DNA from: CAZEQJ01 sp964514385
GTDB lineage: Bacteria > Bacteroidota > Bacteroidia > Cytophagales > Cyclobacteriaceae
Length of the DNA: 20,481 nucleotides
Direction: 5' to 3'
Assembly: GCA_964514385.1 (NCBI GenBank)
Contig: CAZEQJ010000052.1
Location: 1-20,481, forward strand
Shown here piece by piece: positions 7,464-15,419 of this stretch. A program made the position numbers and the translations under genes. The stretch's first letter is position 1; each line of letters begins with the position of its first letter. The notes under the pieces are model-generated. The model saw nothing but the letters and a program-made list of their open reading frames with translations, had not been told where the DNA came from and did no database searches.

Positions 7464-8404
7464 ATAATTTTTTAGGCATCCGGGATATTAATTCTATTGA
7501 GGACATACTCAAAGAGATGGACATCGCCAAAAACGACCCGCTCAAATTTGCAAAGCTTGGTGCAGGTAAGTCAATATGTCTCCTTTTTTTTAATCCCAGT
7601 CTCAGAACCAGATTGAGTACACAGAAAGCAGCCATGAATCTGGGCATGCACTGCATCTCTTTCGATACTAAAAGCGGGGGATGGCAGCTCGAATTTGAAG
7701 ATGGGGTGATCATGAATGGTGACAAAGCAGAACATATACGCGAGGCAGCAGCTGTAATAGGGTCATACTTCGATATTATCGGTATAAGATCATTTCCAAC
7801 GCTTACTGACAGGGATGCCGATTATGGTGAAGCCATAATCCAAAAGCTGGCACAGTATAGTCATAAACCGGTCGTAAACCTTGAATCAGCAACACGCCAC
7901 CCGTTACAGGGGCTCACGGACCTTTATACAATACGCTCACTGAAGCTCAAACGGCCTAAGGTGGTGCTTACATGGGCACCACACGTAAAGGCATTGCCTC
8001 ATGCTGTTCCCAATTCATTTGTTGAGTTTCTGAAAACCGCAGATGTAGATCTTGTTGTGACAAGCCCCGGAGGCTATGAGTTGCCTGAGGATATTATGGA
8101 AGGGGTATCGTATACACCTGACCAGGACGAGGCTCTGCAGGGCGCGGATGTGGTATATGTGAAAAACTGGTCATCCTACTCCGACTATGGCAAGGTAATC
8201 CCTGTAGGTGAAAACTGGATATTTGACCAAAAAAAGCTGAATAAAACAAATAATGCCAAAGTGATGCATTGCCTGCCCGTAAGACGCAATGTTGTGATTT
8301 CGGACGAGGTACTCGATGGACCAAACAGCATTGTGATCGAACAGGCTTCGAACCGCACATGGGCCGCACAGGCTATACTTAAATCCATTTTGTCGCATGT
8401 CTGA
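7460..8404 (+). CDS. argF': N-succinylornithine (or N-acetylornithine) carbamoyltransferase, ArgF' type
   Basis: A 314-residue transcarbamylase that carbamoylates an N-acylated ornithine, not free ornithine. The carbamoyl-phosphate loop reads FFNPSLRTRLSTQKAAMNLGM (SLRTR at 47-51), close to my recollection of Bacteroides fragilis ArgF'. RHPLQ, TWAPH and HCLPVRRN (270-277) complete the active site. In this family one residue in the loop decides the acyl group: Glu92 in the Xanthomonas N-acetylornithine enzyme, Pro90 in the B. fragilis N-succinylornithine enzyme. Here the loop is NGDKAEH with Ala90, small and uncharged, so succinyl is favoured. It overlaps argC by 4 bases and argB by 8. No argD lies between argC and this gene, unlike many related operons. 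Confidence 0.88.
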   Translation: MNNFLGIRDINSIEDILKEMDIAKNDPLKFAKLGAGKSICLLFFNPSLRTRLSTQKAAMNLGMHCISFDTKSGGWQLEFEDGVIMNGDKAEHIREAAAVIGSYFDIIGIRSFPTLTDRDADYGEAIIQKLAQYSHKPVVNLESATRHPLQGLTDLYTIRSLKLKRPKVVLTWAPHVKALPHAVPNSFVEFLKTADVDLVVTSPGGYELPEDIMEGVSYTPDQDEALQGADVVYVKNWSSYSDYGKVIPVGENWIFDQKKLNKTNNAKVMHCLPVRRNVVISDEVLDGPNSIVIEQASNRTWAAQAILKSILSHV

Positions 8405-9161
8405 GTTGTTTGTTTGCAAAATTGGCGGAAATGTCATGGATGACGAGAAGGCGCTGAAGTTATTTCTAGAGCAATATCAGGAAATATCGACACCCTGTAT
8501 CTTGGTGCATGGGGGAGGAAAAATGGCAACCCAACTCGCAGATAAATTGGGAATTGAAACCAAAATGGTCCTCGGAAGGCGCGTCACCGATGAGAATAGC
8601 CTCAAAATAACGGTAATGACCTATGCAGGGTGGTTAAACAAGACGATTGTGGCAAAACTAAACGCAATTCATGTGCGGGCACTCGGTATTTCCGGAGCAG
8701 ACATGGGACTGATAACGGCACATAAGCGACCGGCAGACCCGGTCGATTTCGGATGGGTGGGCGATATAGATCGCATTGACAGCGAGACGATTATGCAATT
8801 GCTTCAGATTGGTGTAATGCCGGTATTCTGTGCTGTTACAAGTGATGGAACCGGGCAGCTTTTAAATACCAATGCAGATACCATTGCTGCTACAGTTTCT
8901 TCAGCCATGGCCAAATATTACAATGTAAAACTTCGCTTTTGCTTTGAAAAAAAGGGAGTGCTTCAACATGTTGACGATGAAAATAGTGTCATTCATGAGC
9001 TCACAAGAAGTGATTTTGAACGATCAAAAATTAATGGGTCGGTGCATACAGGCATGCTACCAAAACTGGAGAATGCGTTTAACGCATTGGAATCAGGAGT
9101 AAAGCAAGTGGTCATAGGACCTCCAGATTTTCAGGAAACAGGCACCAAATTGATTTTATGA
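8397..9161 (+). CDS. argB: N-acetyl(succinyl)glutamate kinase
   Basis: A 254-residue amino-acid kinase phosphorylating N-acylglutamate on the gamma-carboxyl. Visible family marks are the N-terminal KIGGNVMDD, VHGGGKMA (nucleotide/phosphate glycine loop), ISGADMGLITAHKR (substrate-binding region), and LLNTNADTIAA near the ATP site. Length is near the usual ~255-260 of non-inhibited forms. It lacks the extra N-terminal helix (~20+ residues) of hexameric, arginine-inhibited kinases, so feedback inhibition by arginine is not expected from the architecture, which would leave the attenuator as a main control. It overlaps argF' by 8 bases and the deacylase by 4 (ATGA). Confidence 0.92.
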   Translation: MSELFVCKIGGNVMDDEKALKLFLEQYQEISTPCILVHGGGKMATQLADKLGIETKMVLGRRVTDENSLKITVMTYAGWLNKTIVAKLNAIHVRALGISGADMGLITAHKRPADPVDFGWVGDIDRIDSETIMQLLQIGVMPVFCAVTSDGTGQLLNTNADTIAATVSSAMAKYYNVKLRFCFEKKGVLQHVDDENSVIHELTRSDFERSKINGSVHTGMLPKLENAFNALESGVKQVVIGPPDFQETGTKLIL

Positions 9162-10210
9162 AACCTGCAGAGTTACTAAAAACGCTTATCGCTATACCTT
9201 CCTTCAGTCGTGAGGAAAGCGACACCGCCGCAAAGATCATGGAGTTGTTATATGAAAACGGCTGTCATCCAAAGCGAAGCGGAAATAACGTTTGGGTTGT
9301 CCATGATAACTTCGATGCCTCCAAACCAACGCTCTTGCTCAATAGCCACCACGATACGGTGAAACCAAACAACAGCTGGACGTTTGATCCTTTTCAGCCG
9401 CTGGTAAAGGAGGGCAAACTCTATGGGCTTGGTAGTAATGATGCCGGCGGTGCACTGGTTTGCCTGATGCTGACATTTTTACATTTTAAAGAAACAGAAC
9501 TTCCATTTAACCTTCTGTTTGCAGCAACAGCTGAGGAGGAAATATCAGGAAAAAATGGAATAGAAATGCTGTTGAACACATTGCCTCCTATCGAAATGGG
9601 CATTGTAGGTGAGCCAACTCTTCTGCATATGGCAGTAGCTGAAAAGGGGCTAATGGTAGTAGATGCAGTTGTAAAAGGAAAGGCAGGCCATGCTGCGCGT
9701 AAAGAGGGTGAAAATGCTATCTATAAGGCCATAGAGGATATATCTGTACTCAGAGCCTACCAGTTTGATTTTATTTCTGAATGGCTGGGTCCGGTTAATA
9801 TAAATGTGACACAGATTAATGCAGGTATTCAGCATAATATTGTACCTGATGAATGCCGTTACGTAATTGATGTCCGGCTCAACGAAAAATATACACACGA
9901 GGCAGTTCTGAAGGAGTTGAACCCTGTATTGCATGCGACGCTTACACCTCGTTCTACCCGATTGAGGGCCTCAGGTATCAGCATGAACCATCCGCTGGTA
10001 AAAGCAGGCATGAGCATAGGACTGCGACCCTACGGAAGTCCAACATTATCCGATCAGTCGCTGATGCCATTCCCTACCATCAAGATCGGGCCGGGAGATA
10101 GTGCACGCTCGCATACTGCAGATGAGTTTATCCGTATAGATGAGCTTGAAGATGGTCTTTCTACCTATATCAAATTAATAAAAACATTAGCAGATGAAGA
10201 TTTGGGATAA
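9158..10210 (+). CDS. argE: M20-family deacylase, probable N-acetyl(succinyl)citrulline/ornithine deacylase
   Basis: A 350-residue two-metal hydrolase of the M20/ArgE/DapE family. Metal and catalytic elements: NSHHDTV (His64-x-Asp66), GSNDAGG (bridging Asp95), the catalytic pair Glu126-Glu127 in TAEEEISG, Glu152 in GEPT, and the C-terminal His in GDSARSHTADEF. The dimerisation lid lies around 160-270 (KGKAGHAARKEGENA). In operons that use ArgF', the substrate is N-acylcitrulline rather than N-acylornithine, because the transcarbamylase acts first on the acylated amino acid; the product citrulline is then used by ArgG. That order is established for ArgF' pathways; the acyl group removed here is inferred to be succinyl. 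It is shorter than E. coli ArgE (~383). It overlaps argB by 4 bases and argH by 17. Confidence 0.85.
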   Translation: MKPAELLKTLIAIPSFSREESDTAAKIMELLYENGCHPKRSGNNVWVVHDNFDASKPTLLLNSHHDTVKPNNSWTFDPFQPLVKEGKLYGLGSNDAGGALVCLMLTFLHFKETELPFNLLFAATAEEEISGKNGIEMLLNTLPPIEMGIVGEPTLLHMAVAEKGLMVVDAVVKGKAGHAARKEGENAIYKAIEDISVLRAYQFDFISEWLGPVNINVTQINAGIQHNIVPDECRYVIDVRLNEKYTHEAVLKELNPVLHATLTPRSTRLRASGISMNHPLVKAGMSIGLRPYGSPTLSDQSLMPFPTIKIGPGDSARSHTADEFIRIDELEDGLSTYIKLIKTLADEDLG

Positions 10211-11519
10211 AGGTCAGCCTTTAAACAGGCAGGTCGAAGTATTTACAGTTGGTAATGACCGTCAGCTTGATCAGATACTGGCGCCATATGATATCCTGGG
10301 ATCTCTAGCGCATGCCCGCATGTTACAAAAGGTCGGACTGCTAAGCAGTAGGGAGCATGAATCGATTAAAAAATCACTTCTGACGCTGTTAGAGTTGGCG
10401 AAATCCGGCAAATTATCTATTTCTGAGCAGGTCGAGGATATTCATTCTGAGGTAGAGTGGCGGCTTATACAACAGCTGGGAGATACAGGAAAAAAGCTGC
10501 ATACCGCACGGTCGCGCAACGACCAGGTACTGCTCGATATTCACCTGATGCTTCGCGAAGAGCTTTTCGAACTTGCACAGCTGACAAAGCAATTATTCGA
10601 TATTATGATGGCCAGAGCTGAAGAATTTAGATCGGTGAAGCTACCTGGCTATACTCATATGCAGGTAGCGATGCCGTCTACTTTTGGTTTGTGGCTGGGT
10701 GCATTCGCCGAGTCACTCGCTGATGATATGTCATTAATTCATCAGGCATATTACACCATAGATCAAAACCCGTTGGGAACTGCAGCCGGATATGGTTCTT
10801 CTTTACCGGTCGACCGTGAGCTCACAACAGAACTGCTTGGTTTTAGCCGGCTTTATGTGGTCAGTACTATGGCTCAGATAAGCCGGGGCAAGAAAGAGTG
10901 GTTTTTATCAAATGTACTGGCGTCTCTGGCAATGACCTTGGGTAAGCTGGCCAATGACTGTATACTTTACCAAAGTGAAAACTACGGTTTTATTAAATTC
11001 GATGACGCTTTTACTACCGGATCCAGCATTATGCCTCACAAACGTAATCCTGACGTCATGGAGCTCGTGAGGGGACGTGCTGCGAGGATAAAAGCCCTGC
11101 CAAATGAATTAAATATGATGGTGCAAAACCTGCCTTCTGGTTACCATCGTGATTTTCAACTGATTAAGGAACCGCTTTTTCCGGCATTGACTTCTATGAA
11201 AGAAATGTTGTCCATCGTATCTTTGATGTTGAAGGAGATGCAGGTGGTTGATCGCTCCGAAGAGGAAAAATATATGTCAATGTACTCCGTGGAAAGAGTA
11301 AACCGCCTGGTAGAAGAGGGGATTCCATTTCGTGAAGCCTATCAGCGTGTAGGGTCGGATCTGAAAACGGATGAGCGCACCTTGCCTTTAGGTGCCTATA
11401 CACACATCGGTAGCATTGGAAACCCACGATTTGACCTGATACAGGATAAGTTTACGCAACAATACCAAAGTATAGACGATACTAAATGGAGGGAAGCATT
11501 TTTGAACCTTACATCATGA
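10194..11519 (+). CDS. argH: Argininosuccinate lyase
   Basis: A 441-residue member of the fumarase/aspartase superfamily, splitting argininosuccinate into arginine and fumarate, the last step. Signatures: TARSRNDQ (104-111), PGYTHMQVAMPSTFG (151-165), NPLGTAAGYGSS (192-203) and the flexible catalytic loop GSSIMPHKRNP (276-286) with its catalytic Ser. Length is slightly below the common ~455-460, mostly at the C-terminus. ATG 10194 lies inside the end of the deacylase gene (17-base overlap), and the start fits the family's short N-terminal lead, ending in the AHARMLQ helix. Followed after 3 bases by an aldehyde dehydrogenase. Confidence 0.95.
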   Translation: MKIWDKGQPLNRQVEVFTVGNDRQLDQILAPYDILGSLAHARMLQKVGLLSSREHESIKKSLLTLLELAKSGKLSISEQVEDIHSEVEWRLIQQLGDTGKKLHTARSRNDQVLLDIHLMLREELFELAQLTKQLFDIMMARAEEFRSVKLPGYTHMQVAMPSTFGLWLGAFAESLADDMSLIHQAYYTIDQNPLGTAAGYGSSLPVDRELTTELLGFSRLYVVSTMAQISRGKKEWFLSNVLASLAMTLGKLANDCILYQSENYGFIKFDDAFTTGSSIMPHKRNPDVMELVRGRAARIKALPNELNMMVQNLPSGYHRDFQLIKEPLFPALTSMKEMLSIVSLMLKEMQVVDRSEEEKYMSMYSVERVNRLVEEGIPFREAYQRVGSDLKTDERTLPLGAYTHIGSIGNPRFDLIQDKFTQQYQSIDDTKWREAFLNLTS

Positions 11520-11522
11520 TAC

Positions 11523-12893
11523 ATGAATACCCTCAAATCTATTAATCCTTATACCGGAGAAGTCTTTTTTGAAACTGCAATTGATTCTCCGGTTGAAGTT
11601 TATAAAAAACTGGATCGTTCTTTTCAGTCATTTCAATCCTGGAAGCAGCAGCCTATAGCAAAGCGTACCGAATACCTACGTGTTATTGCCCGAAAACTAA
11701 AAGAGAACAAACATCAATATGCTGCTACCATCACGCAGGAGATGGGAAAGCTGATCGGTGAAGCGGAAGGTGAGGTCGAGAAATGTGCACTTGTGTGTGA
11801 ATATTATGCTGATAAGGCTGAAACATTTCTTCAGCATAAGTCGCTGGATGTGCCCGATGGTAATGGTTATGTCCGATATGACCCGCTTGGCCCTGTGCTG
11901 GCGCTGATGCCATGGAACTTCCCCTTTTGGCAGGTTTTCCGGTTTCTTGCCCCAAATATAGCAGCAGGCAACACAGCAGTACTAAAGCATGCAGATAATG
12001 TGACGCAGTGTGGCCTGGCGATAGAAGAATTGCTTCAGGATGCGGGACTACCTGAAGGTGCATTTGAATTCTTAAAAATTGATGTTCCTCGTATCGCTGA
12101 CATCATTGACGATAAAAGAATCAAAGCCGTAACGCTCACCGGAAGTGAAAAAGCAGGAAGAGAAGTAGCCTCTCAGGCAGGAAAGAATCTTAAAAAACTG
12201 GTACTGGAACTTGGTGGAAGTGATGCATTTGTAGTTTTGAAGTCGGCAGACCTCAAAGCGGCAGCTAAAATTGCTGTAAAATCGCGTATGATCAATGCGG
12301 GGCAGAGCTGTATTGCAGCAAAGCGGTTTATTGTGGAAGATGCTGTTTTCGATGAATTTTTAGGGTTGTTTCAGGACAAGCTGGCCTTTTATCTGGAGGG
12401 AGACCCTATGAACAGGAAGACCACGCTTGCGCCTATGGCCAGCCGTCGCCATGCAGAGCAGCTGAAGTTGCAACTGGACCGTTCTCTAGCCATGGGAGCC
12501 CTGATATCTCCCGATGAAGGGCAGTTAATCTCCGGTCATGCCTTCTTTAAGCCGGTACTAATTACGGGCTTGCAGCGCGGAATGCCAGCCTATGAAGAAG
12601 AGCTTTTTGGTCCTGCAGCATCTTTTTTCAGGGTAAAGGATGAAAAGGAAGCAATCTGGCAGGCCAATGATTCAGTATATGGGCTGGGGGGATCTGTCTG
12701 GACCAATGATCCGGAAAAAGGAGCCTATCTGGCATCACAAATCAACTCCGGTGCAGTTTATATCAATAAAATGATGGCCAGCCATCCTGCCGTGCCTTTC
12801 GGAGGTGTCGGCAATAGTGGCTATGGACGCGAGCTAAGTCAGGAAGGCATTCTTGAATTTGTGAATAAAAAATCCGTTTGGCAAGGCGTTTAG
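11523..12893 (+). CDS. NAD(P)-dependent aldehyde dehydrogenase, Sad/YneI-like succinate-semialdehyde dehydrogenase
   Basis: A 456-residue aldehyde dehydrogenase. The oxyanion Asn is N132 in PWNFPFW, the general base E229 in LELGGSDAFVV, and the nucleophile C263 in NAGQSCIAA; TLTGSEKAG is the cofactor loop. The LELGGSD form and the length resemble the E. coli Sad (YneI) group, which oxidises succinate semialdehyde to succinate. The ATG is 3 bases past the argH stop with no terminator between, so it is likely read as the last gene of the arg operon. Why it is here is unclear: succinate is also released by the deacylase if the pathway is succinylated, and N-succinylglutamate semialdehyde, the ArgC product, is the substrate of the arginine-catabolic dehydrogenase AstD. 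The specific aldehyde cannot be read from the sequence. Confidence 0.82.
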   Translation: MNTLKSINPYTGEVFFETAIDSPVEVYKKLDRSFQSFQSWKQQPIAKRTEYLRVIARKLKENKHQYAATITQEMGKLIGEAEGEVEKCALVCEYYADKAETFLQHKSLDVPDGNGYVRYDPLGPVLALMPWNFPFWQVFRFLAPNIAAGNTAVLKHADNVTQCGLAIEELLQDAGLPEGAFEFLKIDVPRIADIIDDKRIKAVTLTGSEKAGREVASQAGKNLKKLVLELGGSDAFVVLKSADLKAAAKIAVKSRMINAGQSCIAAKRFIVEDAVFDEFLGLFQDKLAFYLEGDPMNRKTTLAPMASRRHAEQLKLQLDRSLAMGALISPDEGQLISGHAFFKPVLITGLQRGMPAYEEELFGPAASFFRVKDEKEAIWQANDSVYGLGGSVWTNDPEKGAYLASQINSGAVYINKMMASHPAVPFGGVGNSGYGRELSQEGILEFVNKKSVWQGV

Positions 12894-12907
12894 TAAGTTT
12901 GCCTTTA

Positions 12908-12935
12908 GTTAATCTTCAGTTAATACCCGTTTAAT
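12908..12935. repeat. Three direct GTTAAT-like repeats at exact 11-bp spacing (possible response-regulator site)
   Basis: GTTAAT at 12908-12913, GTTAAT at 12919-12924 and TTTAAT at 12930-12935 sit one helical turn apart, on the same face of the helix, 95 to 122 bases ahead of the FAS1 gene. OmpR/PhoB-family response regulators bind direct repeats at 11-bp pitch, so this could be such an operator. The region is AT-rich, so chance is a real alternative. The regulator and its signal are unknown. Confidence 0.45.
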
Positions 12936-12986
12936 TTAATAGATGATATTTCTGTCAATTATAAACTTTTTTTAAAATTTTACGTG

Positions 12987-12993
12987 TATTTTG
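12987..12993 (+). promoter_or_regulatory. Weak promoter -7 candidate for the FAS1 gene
   Basis: TATTTTG at 12987-12993 is one base short of the consensus TAnnTTTG, and no clear TTTG element is present at the -33 distance. It lies 37 bases before the ATG and about 50 bases after the 11-bp repeats, as would suit an activator-dependent promoter. It is the best candidate in the 136-base gap but not strong. Confidence 0.35.
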
Positions 12994-13029
12994 CAAATAC
13001 CAAATAGTTTTAATCTAAACACATAGCAA

Positions 13030-14157
13030 ATGAACAAATTAAGATCAACATGGATCTGGCTGATAGGCCTGGTCATTGTTCCTTTTGTACTAATCTCCTG
13101 TGAGGATAGTACGGAAGAGGATATTACCGAAGCATTTGATGGTAACATCATGGAACTTATAAGCAGCGATAACTTCCGGCAGGCTGTAAACGGAGATCCT
13201 GCACAATCGCTTGATTCTCTTGTGAAATACCTAAACGTTTATCCTGATCTGGTTTCAATTCTGGAGGGTAGCGGGCCATTAACCTTGTTTGCTCCGACCA
13301 ATGCCGCTTTTGCAGGGTTGCTGAGCACACCTGGTTTCCCGCCACAGATTGAATTGATCAGCCCGGATGTGATCAAAGGTGTACTTACTTATCATGTGGT
13401 TACACAAGAGGTATTGAGTGGAGCACTTACCGGAGGGGCGACATTTACTTCTGCCTTTTCAGCGACTGATCCTTGCTCAGGTGCTTCTCAACCAGAAATT
13501 ATTGAAGTTAATGATAATGGTACATTACTAACTGGTGCAACGAATGAGGAGATCGATGTGGTGTTGGCCGATCAGGAAGCCAATAACGGTGTGGTTCACC
13601 TTACCGAGTCAGTCCTTATACCACTCACAGTAGGTAATTCCCTCACTCCGATTCTGGGAACGCTCGCCGCTACGGTATTATTGGGTTCTGACTTCTCTCA
13701 TCTTGCGGCTATCATCACGGTTGCAGACTGTGGTGTAACCGGTGACGATGTGCCTTTGCAGGATATACTTGCTAACGAAGATGAATTATACACTGCTTTT
13801 CTTCCAAATAATGCCGTTATCGAAGGAGCAGCGGCCTCAATGGAACTCACTGTACAACAGTTAATTGGCGCTTACAGTGCCGCTGAATGGAGAAGCATCG
13901 TACTCAACCACGTTGTGCCGGGTACTTTCACATCCACAGATGTGATAAATGCAACGGAGCCATTTACAAGTGCCCTGGGTGTGAATATAAGCGTTGCAGC
14001 CGGTGATCAGGGTGCCCCCCCTCTAAGTCCGTTTGGACTTTACCTAAACACTGGAGGAGCTCAGGGTGTGCCTATCTGGGCAGTAGATATTGCAGCAAGC
14101 AACGGTGTAGCACATGTCATCGGTGGAATATTATTTCCTCAGGCTCAGTTACAATAA
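13030..14157 (+). CDS. FAS1 (fasciclin) domain lipoprotein
   Basis: A 375-residue exported lipoprotein. The signal peptide ends in the lipobox LISC (Cys24), followed by the acidic stretch EDSTEED; acidic residues right after the Cys are linked to surface exposure of lipoproteins in Bacteroidota. Two fasciclin domains follow. The first, about 38-195, has GPLTLFAPTNAAF, the YHVV box and NNGVVHLTESVLIP. The second, about 205-373, has YTAFLPNNAVI, LNHVVPGTF and NGVAHVIGGILFP. Such domains mediate adhesion or matrix contacts; ligand unknown. It ends right at a strong terminator and has its own upstream gap, so it is probably transcribed alone. The 11-bp-phased repeats upstream suggest regulated expression. 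Confidence 0.9.
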   Translation: MNKLRSTWIWLIGLVIVPFVLISCEDSTEEDITEAFDGNIMELISSDNFRQAVNGDPAQSLDSLVKYLNVYPDLVSILEGSGPLTLFAPTNAAFAGLLSTPGFPPQIELISPDVIKGVLTYHVVTQEVLSGALTGGATFTSAFSATDPCSGASQPEIIEVNDNGTLLTGATNEEIDVVLADQEANNGVVHLTESVLIPLTVGNSLTPILGTLAATVLLGSDFSHLAAIITVADCGVTGDDVPLQDILANEDELYTAFLPNNAVIEGAAASMELTVQQLIGAYSAAEWRSIVLNHVVPGTFTSTDVINATEPFTSALGVNISVAAGDQGAPPLSPFGLYLNTGGAQGVPIWAVDIAASNGVAHVIGGILFPQAQLQ

Positions 14158-14180
14158 AAACCACGCTGAAAAAGCTTTAA

Positions 14181-14215
14181 AAAAGGCGCTCCGGATAAAA
14201 GGAGCGTCTTTTTTT
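14181..14215. terminator. Bidirectional intrinsic terminator between convergent genes
   Basis: An 8-bp stem, GGCGCTCC (14185-14192) with GGAGCGTC (14201-14208), one G-T pair and an 8-base loop. It is flanked by an A-run on the left and seven T on the right (14209-14215), so it ends with a U-run when read in either direction. It serves the FAS1 gene on the plus strand and the hydrolase on the minus strand, whose stop codon (14214-14216) overlaps the T-run. For the minus strand the hairpin therefore lies directly after the stop. Confidence 0.9.
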
Positions 14216-15419
14216 AATTTACTAACTGCACGTTTTTCATATCCTCCATCACCAATTGAATATATTCCGGAACAGCTGAGATATGTGTGCCAGCTTCAAT
14301 AGGGGTAAATGTGACTTTATCCTCCCCTAAACCGTTGGCACGCAGATAAGAGATATAATCGAGGCTGTTTTGATATGGTACGGTTACATCAGCGGTACCA
14401 TGATAAAAAGCCAGAGGTTTTGCAGGGATAAAATCGTCAAGGCTATTTTCAATAAGTCCCTCACGAATAAAGGTATAGCCGGGGTCATCATCAATATCAG
14501 CAATGATATCAGGCTGTAATAGTTCAGGGATAGATGTTGTCAGTTGGGCATTAATTTGATTTCCATTTAAAGACCCATCAAATAACTGAGGCATTCTTTC
14601 AGCATAGGGAGACTGAAATATCATGCTGTGTGGTTCAGTCCATCCATACCAGTCTCGATAAGCCTCAGTGACATATCCGATAAAAAAAGGCTGATGGTAC
14701 TCGGAAAGTGAAAAGAAATATTCCTGTATATCCTTTACAAGATAGCCTCCTGCCGCGGGGTAACTTTTGATCAGCTCAAGCCTTTCTATGGGATTTGTTT
14801 CTATTTCCTTGTGGGCTGCAAGTGTTACGTATCCTCCCTGGGAATATCCTCCTAAGAAAAGGTCATGGCTAAGTGAAATGTTTAAATCATCAGAAAGCTC
14901 AAGTGTTGCTTCCAGCATCCTGATAACAGCATCTGCTGACGGCTCTTCCACATAATACGGATGAAGTACGTGGTCTGAACTGCCAAAACCTATGAAATCA
15001 GGTACAACCATGACATATCCTGATCCTGCAATGCCAGCATACAGTATCCACTCCGTGCTACTTAGCGGTTGTGCTGACGGAGCTTGACTGTGGGCTGCAA
15101 TAGTGCCATGCTGAAAGCTGAGCACAGGCATGGGATCATCTGTATCCGGAACAAACACCAAGCCACTTGCTGTGATATTTTCGCCCTTATAATTCACTTC
15201 ATATTCTATTTTATGGATGGTTACGTCGTAAATAATTTCATCCACATTCAGAATTGGATCGCCTCCTGAAAGGAATGTCTTCAGGTCGCCTGACGTACGG
15301 ATCAGCACCTGACTCTGACTTATTAAAACCTGGTTTTCTGCTTCTTCAAATGGCTCCTCATGCGTACAGCCTAAATGAATTAGGAATAAGAATAGTAAGA
15401 AATATAACCTTTTCGTCAT
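14214..15419 (-). CDS. Exported alpha/beta-hydrolase lipoprotein (esterase/lipase-like)
   Basis: A 401-residue serine hydrolase with an N-terminal signal peptide ending in HLGC (Cys18), a non-ideal lipobox with His at -3, then the acidic THEEPFEE. The nucleophile elbow is GGYSQGG (Ser193); Asp344 in GTADVTVP and His379 in EAGTHIS complete the triad at the expected spacing. FQHGTIAAH and PDFIGFGSS are segments seen in secretory-lipase and prolyl-oligopeptidase-like esterases. The start codon overlaps the TonB-dependent receptor stop by 4 bases (ATGA), so the two are made together. The enzyme probably acts at the outer membrane or periplasm on an ester substrate handled by that receptor. The substrate is unknown. 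Confidence 0.85.
   Translation of the reverse strand: MTKRLYFLLFLFLIHLGCTHEEPFEEAENQVLISQSQVLIRTSGDLKTFLSGGDPILNVDEIIYDVTIHKIEYEVNYKGENITASGLVFVPDTDDPMPVLSFQHGTIAAHSQAPSAQPLSSTEWILYAGIAGSGYVMVVPDFIGFGSSDHVLHPYYVEEPSADAVIRMLEATLELSDDLNISLSHDLFLGGYSQGGYVTLAAHKEIETNPIERLELIKSYPAAGGYLVKDIQEYFFSLSEYHQPFFIGYVTEAYRDWYGWTEPHSMIFQSPYAERMPQLFDGSLNGNQINAQLTTSIPELLQPDIIADIDDDPGYTFIREGLIENSLDDFIPAKPLAFYHGTADVTVPYQNSLDYISYLRANGLGEDKVTFTPIEAGTHISAVPEYIQLVMEDMKNVQLVN

Noticed and set aside
12894..13029. Intrinsic terminator after the aldehyde dehydrogenase
   Set aside because: The T- and A-rich runs here have no GC-containing stem in front of them.
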